A stretch of 64,000 bases of DNA from Setaria digitata (lineage: Eukaryota; Nematoda; Chromadorea; Rhabditida; Setariidae): contig RCAB01000256.1 in NCBI GenBank assembly GCA_003640385.1, forward strand, positions 1 through 64,000. Reading direction: 5' to 3'. Numbering within the stretch: position 1 is the stretch's first letter; each line of letters opens with the position of its first letter. The translations under genes and the position numbers were made by a program. The notes under the pieces are model-generated. The model was not told where the DNA came from and did not search any database. It saw nothing but the letters and a program-made list of their open reading frames with translations. This document shows positions 12,164 through 28,999 of the stretch, one piece after another.

Positions 12164-14121
12164 CTAGGTGTTAATCTTGAAAGCTTCCAGGAAACCTTGT
12201 AAGTTGCTTTCCTTACGAGTCGGTGTTTGACTAGCCAGCAGACGTTGCAACTTCGACGTGAAATTTCGCCGACGAGCAGAAGACGAAATCTTTTCCACTT
12301 TCCTGAAATAAGCTTTCTATGGATAGCTATCCATCCTTGTGATGAAAAAAAAAAATCTACCCGGCAGAGGCATACCAACCAGTCGTTCAGCTGGTTGTTA
12401 ATAAATGATAAAATACTAAATACTACAGGAGGGAATAATAGCTCTCCACCTTTTGAGGAAGGTACTTTCACGATCAAAAGAATTGACAGAACATTTTTTA
12501 TGACTTCAAAGAAGAGTTTTCAGAAATGATACCCAAAAGTATGTTTAATCATTGAAGAGACAGTTCCAAATAATTCACACCAAGTTTGTATTTTCCTTCT
12601 AAAAAGCTCTCCATTCTAGATTAAAAGAATTAGCTTGTAAGTTATCTTAATTCGCATCAGCTGATTATTATTACGGCCTAGACATAAACTGTATTTATTA
12701 AAAATTTTTAATAGCCTTTTTAAAATTTTGTCCATGCAGTTATTTTTGTTCTTTTTAAATTTGAATTGACAACTCAAGAAATAAACAGAACATAAAAGCG
12801 TGTACAAAATGCAAAAACTAAAACTTTAAAAATCCAGTTTGTAAACTTATAATGAAGAACTTTAAACTGATGTCAATTTAATAACTTTGGATTCAAGTTA
12901 ATTTTAAAAACAGTTTTCCCTTTTTATACTGTTAAAATTAATTAAAGTTTTATAACAACTATGACTACTATCTTTTTTTTTCGTAATGCAGTAGTCAAGT
13001 TTAATCAAAATATAAATAAAGACTTAGTGGTTAAAAGATGCAAAAAAAAAGTACAAAACTCACCGGTCAGATATTGTTGGAGTTCCTCGGAATGAAGTTC
13101 CTGATGTAGAAAAGGCAGACTGTTTCGAAAACGTCTGTGAATCTTGTCTTAAACTTTCATCAGGAGACATTAACGCATTTTTATTCCTGCGATTCATAGT
13201 TGCCAAAGCACCACCCTTCATTTCAGCCCCACATCCTTCACAAACCACTATCAATTCAACGGACCTAAAGAATGAATAAAGAACTTATTATTATAACATG
13301 ACAACAGTTTAAACAGCTTTGTAACGATGTTTCGTTCTACGTATAGCAAAGTTTTCGAAATAATAAGCGCCCTTAAAAACCGGGGAATTATTTGAAATTG
13401 CTACAGAATTTTTTCTTGCCCATCAATTCAGGCTACTAATCGGAAGCAAAAATTTTCGAAAATTAAAAATTATTCAGAATATTTTCCTCCAGAAAGTTTT
13501 ACTAAAATTTTTCTATGACCATGAAATGCAAGGCATCACGCTAGAAATATCATGCATGTACAAAATTCTAGAGTAAGGAAGAACTGGATGCAAAGATTCA
13601 GTTTAATTTCTTTCTATAATTCGATTCTAATTAATTCTTCGCTCTATAGACAATTTAAAAATTTTAACTTTTTGTTGCGTTTCTTCGCTCTTTTTTTCCA
13701 CATCGATAGCCTAAATGAAACGGTTTTCGTTGAAGTCAAATCTAAATTACATCGAAGACACTGACATAATTTCTTCTTTTCCTCGAACCCAAAATCCTAC
13801 AATTATTAGAAAAGTGCTATAACTAAGAACATTCAGCTAGGGCAGTCCCTCTTCAACACGACCGATTTATTAGATAACGGAAAAAATGTACGAATAACCC
13901 TCATGGGCCTTTTACCTACTTTGAACGGAAAAATGAGCACATATCGAATTATGTAAAACTGTTACTTTTAACCGAACCGATGCATGTCTCGTTACTTCGG
14001 CAGCAAACGGTGCTGGAATATCAAGTTCAATACACTTTTTGGCATATTTCTGGAAATGATTCCTCATCCGATGCGCTCCACGGCCATATTTGCTATCCGT
14101 TTTGATACTTTTCTTTTTCAT
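12164..14121 (-). CDS. UPF0711/C18orf21-like protein (RMP24-like)
   Basis: Four exons on the minus strand, all with good splice sites and agreeing phases: 14121-13966, 13796-13669, 13264-13064 and 12302-12164. They encode 207 residues; human C18orf21 has about 220. Family features appear in order: a basic N-terminus, a zinc-ribbon half-site CQCLRC, the second half-site VCEGCG followed by a basic patch, a Ser/Thr-rich segment, and a C-terminal helix (SKLQRLLASQ ... LQGFLEAFK) matching the vertebrate C-terminus. The paired CxxC layout resembles Rpp21/Rpr2 RNase P proteins. From memory, the human protein has recently been reported as an RNase MRP-specific subunit (RMP24), so a nuclear rRNA-processing role is likely. 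The start at 14121 is the first ATG; a weak TTTGAG lies upstream. Assignment rests on remembered sequence, not a search. Confidence 0.8.
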
Positions 14122-15628
14122 CCCTTATTGCCTCAAATAAAATGTTAGTCATTTATTTCGCTTGTGACATCAGTAACTAGATGAACAGTACCCAGTCAAC
14201 ACAACAAAACTTCTGGTTAACGAACTCTCTCTTCTGAATATCTTTCATTGAATTTAACTAAGTGAATTAAACTGATACAAAAATGCCTAGACAAGCTCAT
14301 ATTCGTCAATTCACAGAGCACTAACAGTTCCATCGGCAGAAGCCAAACTCCCTGCCAAGTTTTCCCTTGTTGCGCATTCCCCTCAATGTTCAACGAGCCA
14401 TAATGTTTACCGTTGGTAACTAATACATTAAGAGCTATCGACTCTTTTTACCCGTACCCAATCCCAACTTGTTCATTTCAACGATAAAAGTACAGATCTT
14501 TTTTAAAAAAAAATATAGAAAAAAAAAACTAACACTCTCACTGCCACAAAAATACGCGACCTAATGACATTATGTACTAAAAGTAGAAGCACAAAACCGG
14601 AAGTTTAGATCCAAATCTAAACTCTTCGATATACGGTGGATAAATTCACTTACAAAGAGCACCAAAGCACCAAACAAATTCAACAACAAGGTTTATTCAA
14701 CCGACCAAAAAAAAAAAAAAAAACACGCTGACAATACTGATCAATAGACGCCCCACAAACCGGTAGATGATAAACAAAGCCAAATTTTCGATATGAACAA
14801 TATCGTTTTCACTGCATATCCAACGAAGAAACATTCAACTACCAGATGGTACAGATAAATTTGTTGAGAAATGAAAGTGAAAAATAATACGGTCTTAATT
14901 CACAATCAAGAAATGTCCGAATGGTTCATAAAAACGGTTGTCAATGAAGCAATCCGTGAATTAAACTTGAAAATTAACAGCAAAAATTGGAACAAAGATC
15001 TATTGGGGAGGGGGGAGAGGGAGGGGACACTCTGGCGATTATTTTCCGTAATTACGCTAAAAGTCACCGTGATCTAGGGAAAAGAAACGAAAAGAGTAAA
15101 ATGGAAAGCAAGAGAGAGTGGACCAGAGGGAAGACTACAAAACCACAAATAGTGCGTCTTATAACTCGTAGTTCGGAAGCGATCCAGAAGAAGCAAATTA
15201 TTCATTGGATTTGTCCATATTTGTTTTTACAAAAGAAACTAAAGGAAACAAGAGCAGAAAAAGAAAAATATTTACGTAACATCCCGTAAATTACGACGTT
15301 TCGAAAATATTTTGATTTCAAAAATTTAAAAAAACAGAAACTGAACACGGCCCATTAATGAGATAGCTAATTAGCAATTGCTTTAAAACTGCAACAGAGC
15401 CTAATAGTAACTAAACAATCTTCTCAATCCTGTAAATTCCAACCTCTGCAAAAAAGAGATGCCGTGATGAAAAGATAGAATAGAATGAGCATAAAGTGGG
15501 GTTTTACTGAGAAAAAGACAATAAACCTGAGTGGGGAAGGGTGCTGTGTAAGAGATACTAAAGTAATCTTTAAAAAAGGTGAAGTTGAAAAGTTAAGAAA
15601 AAAGAGAAAAAATCGACGATTCCTTTCC
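14122..15628. other. Intergenic, UPF0711 gene / PABP
   Basis: Promoter side of the UPF0711 gene and 3' side of the PABP gene, both minus strand. The plus-strand open frames here (14.9-15.3 kb) are lysine-rich and A-rich and look like chance. A17 (14709-14725) and other A tracts are present. No RNA gene seen. Confidence 0.5.
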
Positions 15629-19126
<3,498 letters not shown>

Positions 19127-22100
19127 CTGAAAAACAATTAACAGTTTATCCAATACATGCCTTAATTACTAATCTAATTTTCAATTTATTTAGAAAAATC
19201 TGCAATCGGGAAAGACAGGATTTGAATTTATGGATTAATATTACCCACATTTGTATTCGCCGGAAGAATAAAGCGAACACATAAAAGGGTGGCCTTTAAA
19301 AATAGCAGTACAGGGATGCGGATATTATTCATCAGTTATGCCAATAAGCATACCGCAATAAAGCTTCTCGTCCTTCTTAATACCATTCCCAAGTCAATGA
19401 AAAGAAAGAAAAAAAAAACGCTCATTGCAGTCAATTAAATGAAAGGACCGGAACGGAACGAAGACTTCACGTTACCCACCTTTTACAAAATGGAATGTGT
19501 AAGGCAGAAGCAACGAATTTAACCAATATTTAGCTCTAAAATTTGCATACCAGAATTTGCATATAATGCAAATAAAATAGTAAGCTTGTAATATATACGC
19601 CATCTATTTGGATGAGAAGCACTAAGCTACACCATTGCAAGCACTCCAATTTTACCCATCCGACTAGACAGATATAGAAGGCATGGTTTAAACGTGGTAA
19701 ACTATGCTTCTAAAGGATAATTACTCCGTAATCAAGGCAGAAAGACAGGAGACAACAAGGAGAAGACAGTAAATAGGAGGCTTTGGGAGATGAAGGAAAT
19801 ATTTATCGATTAGTAAGGAGCAAATCAAAAACTGTAGAAAACGATATGAAGCCTGGAGCTTGAAAGGTTGCAAACCGAAAGTAACAACTGAGATAGGTTA
19901 CATCATTTTGATGATTCATGAAATGGATTGATGAAAGTCGTTTACTTGTTGTATATTATTGTCATCTATGGGAACTTACTGATAAGTAGCATGAAGCATT
20001 GTAATAAAAAAAGGCACCGCGTGTTGCACCATATTTGCCATTTAGGTAAAAATAAAAACAGGAATGAAGTTTGATTACGAAATAATGGTACGGTAGATGA
20101 AATAGTTCAACTTACAATAAGAACCCCAAATTGAAAGCTACATTTTATAAGGGCTATAAGTAAAAGTATTACGAAAGCAGACACGAACAAACCTTGCGTA
20201 AATGGACGTGTAGCAGCTAACCGAATATTAGCGTAGCAATCCCAAAATCCTCCGTTCACCTTTTTTTTGTATTGAATTTTTGATAGTTTTGTAGTTTTTT
20301 TTTGGGGGGTGGACTTTCTGACCGATAGACAGAAGTTTCGGGTAATTTTTCAACTAATTTTTATGATTTTTTTTGACTTTTTCAAATAAAAAGCGAGCAA
20401 AAGAGACAGACAGGGATGCGACCCCAGCAGGTATGTCACAACACACTGCACACCTCGATGTCGCCCTCGGAACAGACAGACAGATGCAGACACACGCACA
20501 CACCCACCCTTTATACCTTACACTCGCCACCTGCTTTTCAGCACTATCCTATAACAACACTTCCCTCCCTGTGGCTCCTGCAACGATCGTCTAGGGATAG
20601 CTCTGCGGTGTACGTCTTCTTCTGGGAATTACGAGAACTGTGTGGGGTAGCACCAGGATGTTCCGGGGAATGGTATACTCACTCCCACTTCTAATTATTC
20701 ATTTAATTTGTCCTAGATCGCGAGGTTGGCCGAGTGCCAGCAGTGTCGCGGAGTCACTTGGTAAATTGCCAAATGGTAGTTCAGATAGAGGCGGGAGGAT
20801 GGGACGCCTTTCAACAGCACAGCTACTTCGGGAGGCACGGTGACGGGTCAAATGTCAACTGAACTGGCCAACGGGAGATACCGGAAGCCCTAATGTGGCA
20901 AGCAATCTAATACATCCTCAGGTCATACTGAACTTCGGGGTCTAGGTTCCTGTCAGTCATGTTTTGCCTTAGCTAGAAGATTCATACTGGGGCTTCAAAA
21001 TATGACCGAATGATAAAGCAGAGAAGATGAAATGATAGCAGATTTCGTCAGCATCTCAGTTTCCATGGCTAGTTCAGGTAAGTGTGTGAAGGGATGTATT
21101 ATCAATATTCCTTATAGATTCGAACCTGAAGTTCCTGTCCATGTATTATTAAATTTAGTCAGTTAGAAACACACGAAAAATGACAGCGCGGAATCGACCC
21201 GAAATCTGTATGGCTTCAAAACTGTAATTGACTTCAGGCTTTCTGAAACTGCTCGCTTATCATTTCCAGAGAATGTCCAGTTTAAATATATTCCATCCAA
21301 TCATGACGAATTGAAAGTTCCTAATTTCACTAAATTTTTAAGCGTATTTTAATAATTATGGATGGTGGACCAACAAATCAGGAAACGAGGATGTTCAGTT
21401 TACTTATCTAATAGAAAAGCCTTATAAATATGGCATGTCGTACAGTGAGTTGCGCAGTGCGACGGTCAGTAGTTCAATCTTGATTGTCTTGCTTTGGTTT
21501 AGCTATAAAGCCACTATGACCACTGTGACAAGTACGTAATGACTTGATTTGATGCTGAAAAAAACATGGCATATATTCTTTTAGGTGTCCAATTCATTAA
21601 TAAAATCCTTTAAGTTTAACATTTTTGAGACTGTTCAGCTCCATTGGATCTTGCTAGAAAGAGGTTGACTGGAAGATAATACATGGATAATGAAGAAATT
21701 AAGATGAGGGATTGCATTGGAATGGATCTTTCCCTGAAGCATTTTCTGCTCGAAGCAGTCGAATCGCAGAGAATCTAAAGCTTAACGTGATATCATGGGT
21801 AAAAAAATCTAATATACGATACCAGATGAGTTGCATGGCCTCTAGTTCATTAATTCGTTAGTAATGGCCCGAGCCACTTCATGGCCAAAATCACAGTGTT
21901 TTTAGTCGCCATCATTGCTATCCATGCTGTTGCTGTCCTTATCAGTGCTGAATAAGGCTATTCTTATCGATAGTGATCGTTCACTTGATGAAAACCAGTC
22001 ATCCACAGTTGCATTTCATAATCGAAATTTCCATTTTATCTCTTCCACTTTTACCTGATTAAGGAAGGATCATTGATAAGTAAATTGATAACTGGAGACA

Positions 22101-22964
22101 ACTATCTAGTACATATCATTCAATTCCAGCATCATTCTTCCGAGGTGAACACTTCAGGATACCCATTTGCATCTTGTCCACTGCGCATAAAAAAATTGTT
22201 ACAATTTTTTTTTTAAATTAAAAAGCGGCTTGATGCACAATGGGCCGTAAGTGCTGTTTTCAGTGCATTTTTCGACGTTGTTCCCTAGATTCTTGAAGCC
22301 TTGATATGCTATATGGTNAAATTAAAAAGCGGCTTGATGCACAGTGGGCCGTAAGTGCTGTTTTCAATGCATTTTTCGACGTTGTTCCCTAGATTCTTGA
22401 AGCCTTGATATGCTATATGGTCGTGAGGTTAAGTAGGCCGTGCTATATTTTATTGAGTTCCTTCCTTTTCCACCTCTCCCCATTTAGTTCATTCCGGCTA
22501 TCTGCCAGTCTCGAAACTACAAATGTCCTTTTCATTATCATTGTACTGTCGATGGGTCATTTAAATTACTCGAACGTCCATTTTAAATGGGAATTTTGTT
22601 TACATACCGTTCATTCTTTGTCTCCTCCACACTCACCTCTGTAACCTGTACTTGCATTTCCACAGTGCATTAAATTGGATTGCCTGAGTACCCATCTCAG
22701 TGAAATAAGTTGTATCGCTAATCCCATGCAAACACACACCTCAGCGTGTAATGCGCTTCTTATTTGTTTGTTCTTTAACACACCTGTTTCGATATATTTG
22801 AGAAACAGCGGAATTGTAGACCGACAATGCATATTCTACTAATAGATTCAGTCTGGATCTACCTTTTTTGAATTTTGTTGCATAAATAGGATTCCTGGTT
22901 AAGTTCGGAACGTCATGTCTTACTGCATTTGTGCATAAAAACAAAAGGTCTTTAGTTGTTTCAG
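19127..22964. other. Intergenic region with GC-richer island
   Basis: This separates the divergent PABP (minus) and BFR1-like (plus) genes, so it should hold both promoters. About 20400-20990 is much richer in G+C and CpG than its surroundings, has a CA-rich stretch near 20486-20505, and carries short open frames on both strands with no recognised product. I tested it by eye against tRNA, 5S, SRP, RNase P and spliced-leader RNA signatures and found none. The rest is featureless apart from the duplication at 22.2-22.4 kb. Confidence 0.5.
22215..22421. repeat. Direct duplication flanking a single N (assembly join)
   Basis: 22215-22317 and 22319-22421 are 103-bp copies differing at two positions, separated by one N at 22318. 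This is the pattern of two contig ends that overlap but were joined with a gap rather than merged, so the locus probably has one copy. Confidence 0.9.
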
Positions 22965-22989
22965 AATTTTTCGTTGGTATTGGTTGCAT
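22965..22989 (+). promoter_or_regulatory. Leader of BFR1-like gene after a TTGTTTCAG acceptor
   Basis: TTAGTTGTTTCAG ends at 22964, 25 nt before the ATG at 22990, and no upstream coding exon was found. This is best read as a trans-splice acceptor, which fixes 22990 as the start. Confidence 0.5.
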
Positions 22990-25900
22990 ATGGGAGAGAC
23001 AAATGCGACCTGTCCGATCACAAATTCAGCCGTTATTGCGACAACTAGCTTGAGGCCAACAGTACCAGACAGACAGGCTTTTCAACGGGAATTGAATAAA
23101 TATAATCAGAGTATTAGCGAGGTCGTTGGAAAGGTACTATTCATTTTTCAGTGTTGGTTATGGACAGTTTGACAACACTCTGTCAGCTTTACATGTACAC
23201 ACTCTTGAAATCAACCAATTTAATTTCAGAAAGTTTTTGAATTTTTCCCTTCTGCTTCTATGACCATTACCACTTCTCTTGGCATTTTAGCACAGAGTTA
23301 TCTCTCCTGTTTTCTCGTATCCGGTATAGAGCATTAGCCAAACTAGGAGTAATAAAATAGTCGTGGGAAGTGGAGGTACAAAGAATTATTATGAATCTAC
23401 AGGTTTACTGGATCTTTTAGACTTTATTTCAGCTGAATTATGGTTTGACAGCGCATATGTTTGCTTTTCATTAATAATTCTGAAAATTGCTGTAAAAAAA
23501 TTGTTTTCCTTGTTTATAGATCGATAAGATTATCGGAAAAAACAATCTTGTTGGGACCTTGAACATTTTGAAGCAAAGTAAGCAGGAACCACGAAAAAGA
23601 AGAGAGCAACTGAAGCTTGAAGCTGATCAAATGAAAATTGAGATTAATGATATCAAAAGACTGCTCGCAGAAAAGGTTTTTCATCTACAGATTGTACTGA
23701 TTGCTTTGTTCTTTAGAGTTTATGCTTTTCTTCTCTTCTATCCTTAAAAGGTTTGGTACTTCATTCAAAAATTATGGCAGTATAGTTGAACTGTTAACCA
23801 TCACATCATTAGCTGAAAAGATGTTGAATAACTATTAGTTATTACTATTAGTTATGGATGGTAAAATCAATATACAACTTCTAAAGCAGTGAAAAGATTG
23901 TTTGCGTAAAAATACTATTTAACGTTTGGAGATAATTCTTTCCATACTTTTTGAGGAATTTTAGTTATCCGGTGGATTCGATTTACATAAAATTAATTAC
24001 CACAAATTACAGGATGCGTTGTTGTCTAATATAGAGAATGATTTGGTCTATAGGGATGAAAATAGATTAGCAACGCGTTTAAAGGAACTGGAGGTTGCAT
24101 ACTCTCAAACGAAGTTTACTTCCAGTCGTACTGAAAAAGCTTTGGTCAAAGAAATCGACAAATTAAAACGAAATAGAACCAAATTAACGTTAGTTTATTT
24201 ACACATTCCTTTGATTTTAATTGGGAAGGCAGTTCATCTTTGTTATGTTTATTGCTAGAAATTTTAGATTTAATTCTAAGGAATTTTGGATGGGGAATAA
24301 GATTGGTAGATATAAAGCACGTAGGATAAAGATATAAAAAAATCTACTAGATATCTGCATAAATCGTTGTACAGTCCAATACAGTTCCAATAATTTGTTT
24401 TATTTGTCAGTGAATTCACTAGCAGAGAAGTTGGGAAGACTCGTCTGCACTGGTCATGTGGAAGTCGTCGTTTTAAGGGACGATAGTGAGTTAGGTGATT
24501 TGAGTTACTTAATGAGATGGCATGTAGCAGTCTCATCTGATTTTTTTGTAATATTAATAATATTAATTAATATTAATTAATATAATTAATATTAATTAAT
24601 ATTATAATTAATATATAATATTAATATTAATATAATTAATATTAATTAATATTAATTAATATTAACTCTATAATATTAATTCTGCTTAAAAGATGTACTA
24701 AAACTTTTTTGCCTTACAAGTATTTATGCACATGACAAAACTATTCTCCAGAAAATATAATATTGTCATGGAAGAAAAGCGGGCTATACAGCTTCAGCTG
24801 TGCGGAATCAATGAGAGGCGCAGTGTATGTTGCTTTTTACTCCATCTTTATCAAAATTTCATTTATAATATAAAATACCACTTTTCTTAGTACTAAGTGT
24901 CATTGTCGTTTCGAATGGGAAAGAAGGGAATGAATAATTTCGTTCTTTTACTTTTTGTAACTAAAGTTACGAACCATTTTGTATTTTATTATGCAAAGGA
25001 AGCATTTCAGAATGTGCTGAAGTCAATCCGTGAAATTACCAATCAGCTTCATAACACTGACCGGAGCATAAGACAACAAAGGCGTGATTTCCTGCAGCTT
25101 AAAGACAGTTTGTGCGATCTACATGCTAAGAAAAAGAAACTGGTTGATAGTTACAACAAAATGCGTGCGGAATACACTGATTGGTTCAACAAAAATAAAA
25201 ATAATACAGAATGTTCCTCTATAATTTGTCTGAATTACCCGTATCCAGCGACATACCCGGTAGCCCATCGTGATCATCTATGTAAGTTTCTTTTTTCTTC
25301 TATTGAAATCGTTCTTGTTTTATTTCAGGACATTATGATATATACGGACTTTCTCTCATCCTTTATATTATCGCTTAAGTTACAAAAATAAAAGGAGTGA
25401 TTCAGATTATTAGTGCGTTTTTTTCAAATAGAAGAAGCTTCTAATATAGTTTTTCTTGGATTTCATATTTTCAAAAAAGTAGCTTTAAATCTAATTTCTG
25501 CTTACATCAGAATAAATGTAGTCTTACTTTATTATTGCTCGACCGCCTTGAGAGGTCTCTATGACTTTCTACAGTATGCTAAATTAGCATGACTTTTTAC
25601 TTTTAATGTGTAACTGCTGCACAAATTCTGAACTTTTTTTAGCTACCGATTTTATTGACGAAGAAACACTAGAACCGTTTTATGAACAGAAGATGGCTTG
25701 TAAAAGATTAATTGAGTATCTAACTTCGCTGCAGTCACGGATGCCAGTGGAATGTTCGTCGTCAGCTTTTGACACAACAGATAAAACATGTGGACATACA
25801 GCGGCTGACGGGAGCGAAGGTTCGTTTTGTGGTAATGTGATACCACTTTATTCAATTTTTGTGCTGATGTACACTCTGATATCTTGGTTTTCTCGTCCTC

Positions 25901-27189
25901 ATTATATTAAATTAATTTCTGAGAAAGGACAAGCCATTCATTAATGCATGTAGAGTAATATTGCTTCTGTGAAGGTATATATTGGTTTCATACTAAATTT
26001 TTTCCAGATTCGGCTGAAGAATATCCACCGTCTTTCTCCTCGTTAAGAATGCAGTCATCATTGCCAGTTCTAACCATATCTGAGCAGGAGCTACGGAAGG
26101 ATATGCCTTTTATTAATGTATTAAAGAAAAAAAATTGCAAAAAGTCCTCGAAGAAACCATGTCAGGTATTTTCCGGGATATGATCATTTTGAAGTGTAGA
26201 TGTATATTCCAAATATCACAGCCTAAAATCTTTAATCTGTCCAAGTTTAATTCATTCCTGTGACGTTATATTCCCCAAACAGGCTTTAAAAGCAAGCAAA
26301 GTAAATATTGTTGTAACAGGTAAACAATATACTCATAACGTCATTGTATCACATGTGTTTAGCGCAGCTGTTGATTTTATGGCTGCAAGTTTATTTTTCT
26401 CACATCAACTTAATTCCATCTCTTGCAGAAAATATGCCATCCTGTACAAATGGTGTGCTTTTTTAAAGAAACTGAGGTGCCTATACCTCACACTTATCGC
26501 GAAATTGAACACACTTTGAATGCAGTGCGTACATTGCTGAATCATTATCAGGAGCAGACGAAGTAAGCCTACTCATCTTTACGCTGCATATTTATCTTTT
26601 AATGTATGTTTTATACTACATTTTTGTTCTCCGTGGAACTCGGTTGTCATTCATCCCTTCGGATATATTTCTTTCTTCCCCGGTAGAAGTAAAGTATATT
26701 TGAATTTCCTAATTCTAAAAACCTGCTATTCATCCAACTGTGGGTATTTTTCGTAATTTCGTGAAGGAGATTTTGTCCATACACTAGTTATCTAGTCATT
26801 TACTATTTTATTCATCTGTTATCCCCGCTATGAATCTTTATTTAATTTAAATTAGAGATTTAAGCTTTGTGACTCTTGGTGATTTGTGTTCATCAGTTGT
26901 ATTCATCATTTTGCATGACTGGAATGTACGTATGAATAATATTTACAGCGTTATTGTTTGGGAAGAAAGTGACTATCGGCAGTTACCGTCATTCAGTGAA
27001 AGTGAACATACAATTGATTCAGCATGGAATGGTTCGACGGATACGTCCGAACATGGGAGCATTTTCAATTTCGCTCAATCTTCCTCTTCTTTCGATCCTA
27101 TAACGCCAGTGCAGGAGACACCTGAATTATCTGCAACAAATATTTCACAGCCAAAAACTAGAAGCTTCAGCTCTCTTGTTAGTTTCTGA
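22990..27189 (+). CDS. BFR1-like coiled-coil protein
   Basis: Ten exons, phases all consistent: 22990-23133, 23520-23675, 24013-24188, 24752-24824, 25011-25281, 25643-25819, 26008-26165, 26283-26300 (18 nt), 26429-26562 and 26949-27189; 515 residues. The order of motifs resembles the BFR1 / nuclear segregation family: an N-terminal RPTVPDRQAFQRELNKY, charged coiled coils including RLATRLKELEVAYS, and the late helix RRDFLQLKDSLCDLHAKKKK with KMRAEYTDWFNK. Yeast Bfr1 binds mRNA on ER-associated polysomes; a similar RNA role here is inference. The C-terminal third is Ser/Thr-rich, acidic and not recognised. Exon 5 is placed at GCATTTCAG (25010), a better acceptor than GCAAAG 12 nt earlier; both keep frame. 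AATAAA follows the stop at 27307. Confidence 0.7.
24547..24690. repeat. TTAATATTAA-type AT repeat
   Basis: Imperfect repeats of TTAATTAATA/TAATATTAAT fill about 140 bp of the third intron of the BFR1-like gene. It is self-complementary throughout and likely a replication-slippage tract. Confidence 0.85.
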
Positions 27190-27306
27190 TAAGGCCCTCA
27201 AACTAAAAAATTATTTCTATTAACAGTGCATGAATATAAATTCAAATTTTTGAATTCCTCCAATTTCAGCGCGAAAGTTTAGTACTAAAAAATCATTTGG
27301 AGCATA

Positions 27307-27312
27307 AATAAA
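27307..27312 (+). terminator. Poly(A) signal AATAAA of the BFR1-like gene
   Basis: The first canonical AATAAA on the plus strand downstream of the TGA at 27187-27189, 118 nt after it. Reasonable 3' UTR length; cleavage site not visible. Confidence 0.45.
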
Positions 27313-27319
27313 CTTATGC

Positions 27320-28990
27320 AGCATTACCAATCAGTTTTAATTCACGCCATGTTTGGTTCAATACATCTTTTTACGGGCAATTGTTGATTTCTGATATTTA
27401 ATCTACTTTTTTCAATTTTTTTACTATTTCTCAATTACAAACATTGCATTGATATGGGTGATTTTACTGGTAAGAAATGTTGTTTAAAAAGATGTGTGAT
27501 ATATAGTTTTTGCTTAGGTTTGCTCTTGAACAGAAGTTTTTATCCTTCGAAATAGATGTAATACATTTTCTGAAAAAAACCTACAGCAAGTATAAGTATC
27601 TGTCGAGGGTTTTACATATTTACTTATTCTGTCATTAAAGTCCCTCGTCTAAGATTTCCACAAATGTTTCATCTTTGTGTTTTCAGTTTCGTGGTTTTAT
27701 AATGTTAGTTTAACTCATATATGAAATATATTTCATAGTTATCATAAAAAATGTAAGAAAATATGTGAATCCTTCGATCGCTTGAGATGTACTACGCAAA
27801 GTTTTACGGAACATCGTGATGTTTGTACATTATATTTGTGGCGATACGGTTTTAATTCTTCATTTATGACATTGTTCTGTTGAGGCTTTTAGTAAAATTC
27901 GCATTGTCTTTTTCAAAAATAGAAAAATTCGTAGTTTTGTTTGGACCAGTTTACCATGATGTTGGTAAATATCATGTGTTCGTTCCACTGTGGTTCGTTT
28001 TTTGTGTGTTTATCATTTTAAAATAATGATAGTAATAACAGCAAAAAGTATAGAACCGTAAGGAAGGTTTTGTGGAGTGATCGTAGACGAATAACAACAT
28101 TGTTATCTAAAAAAAAAATGTTATTTTTTGATTTTAATTTCTTAAAGCGGTGAAAAATCAGTCTATGTGCGCTTTAGATTGTTGGAAGGAATGAACTTTA
28201 GATTCTATGGAAAGGTAGATGGAGTAAAATTGATGGGCTTTTTGCAGCATTCACGTGACGAAAGTGGAAAGAGTTTATCAGACGAAACATTCTGATATTT
28301 ATCTTTTTAAATTTTTGAAATTTAAGTCATATTTAGTATTGCCATAATCTTGTTCGCATGTTAAAAGTTTGATGCAACAGCTAGTTTCTGACAAGAAAAA
28401 ACAAAATTGAGTGCACAAATAGTAGATCTTTGAAAGTCCATATTTGTTGACTGAATTGCCCGCAGTATCTGGTTTATTGCTTGCCTTTCCATCGCCATTT
28501 TAATCTGGGACAATTTTGCCAGGTGAATTATGGTAAATTGATTTAGAGTTCCTATCTTCATATTTGACTAACAATTAAGAGTTTCAATTTAACGAACATT
28601 TATGCTGAATTTACCTTGCGAGAGATTTTCTTTTTGAATTGGATTTTTTTTGGCTTCGTGCAACTCCAGATAGCCGAAATTACAGTCAGTTAGAGTTAGA
28701 ACAGAATAAGAAAAATAGTGCATGAATTTTAACTTCAACACAATTACTAATGAAACAAACGTTTGAGTCAAGCACAAATATCCCAAACAGTTTTCTGGCC
28801 ATTTTTTTTTTTTTTTTTTCGAGAAAATAGGTATTCATTCGACCAACGCCTATCAGTTCGATAACTTTTCACTGTTAAACTCAGGAAATTTATTCGTTTG
28901 CAGTGCTAAACTAGAAATATATCATGATAAATTAAATAGTGAAATCTTTGGGGATGAAATAGCAATTATAATATTAGAGTTAGTATTTCA
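27320..28990. other. Intergenic, nothing recognised
   Basis: AT-rich. Short minus-strand frames at 28361-28786 have no splice partners or motif and look like chance. Confidence 0.5.
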
Positions 28991-28999
28991 TTTCTAGGT

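Noticed and set aside
12052..12477. 141-codon minus-strand ORF
   Set aside because: Its frame differs from the well-supported last exon of the UPF0711 gene (12302-12164), which has homology and matched phases.
14871..15289. Overlapping plus-strand ORFs
   Set aside because: Lysine/arginine-rich products of A-rich DNA, without splice partners or start context.
20700..20990. Possible SRP RNA, tRNA or RNase P RNA
   Set aside because: A CAGCTACTTCGGGAGG stretch recalls the Alu domain of SRP RNA, but the UGUAA turn and the helix 8 AGCAG motif are absent; no tRNA B box or RNase P core was found.
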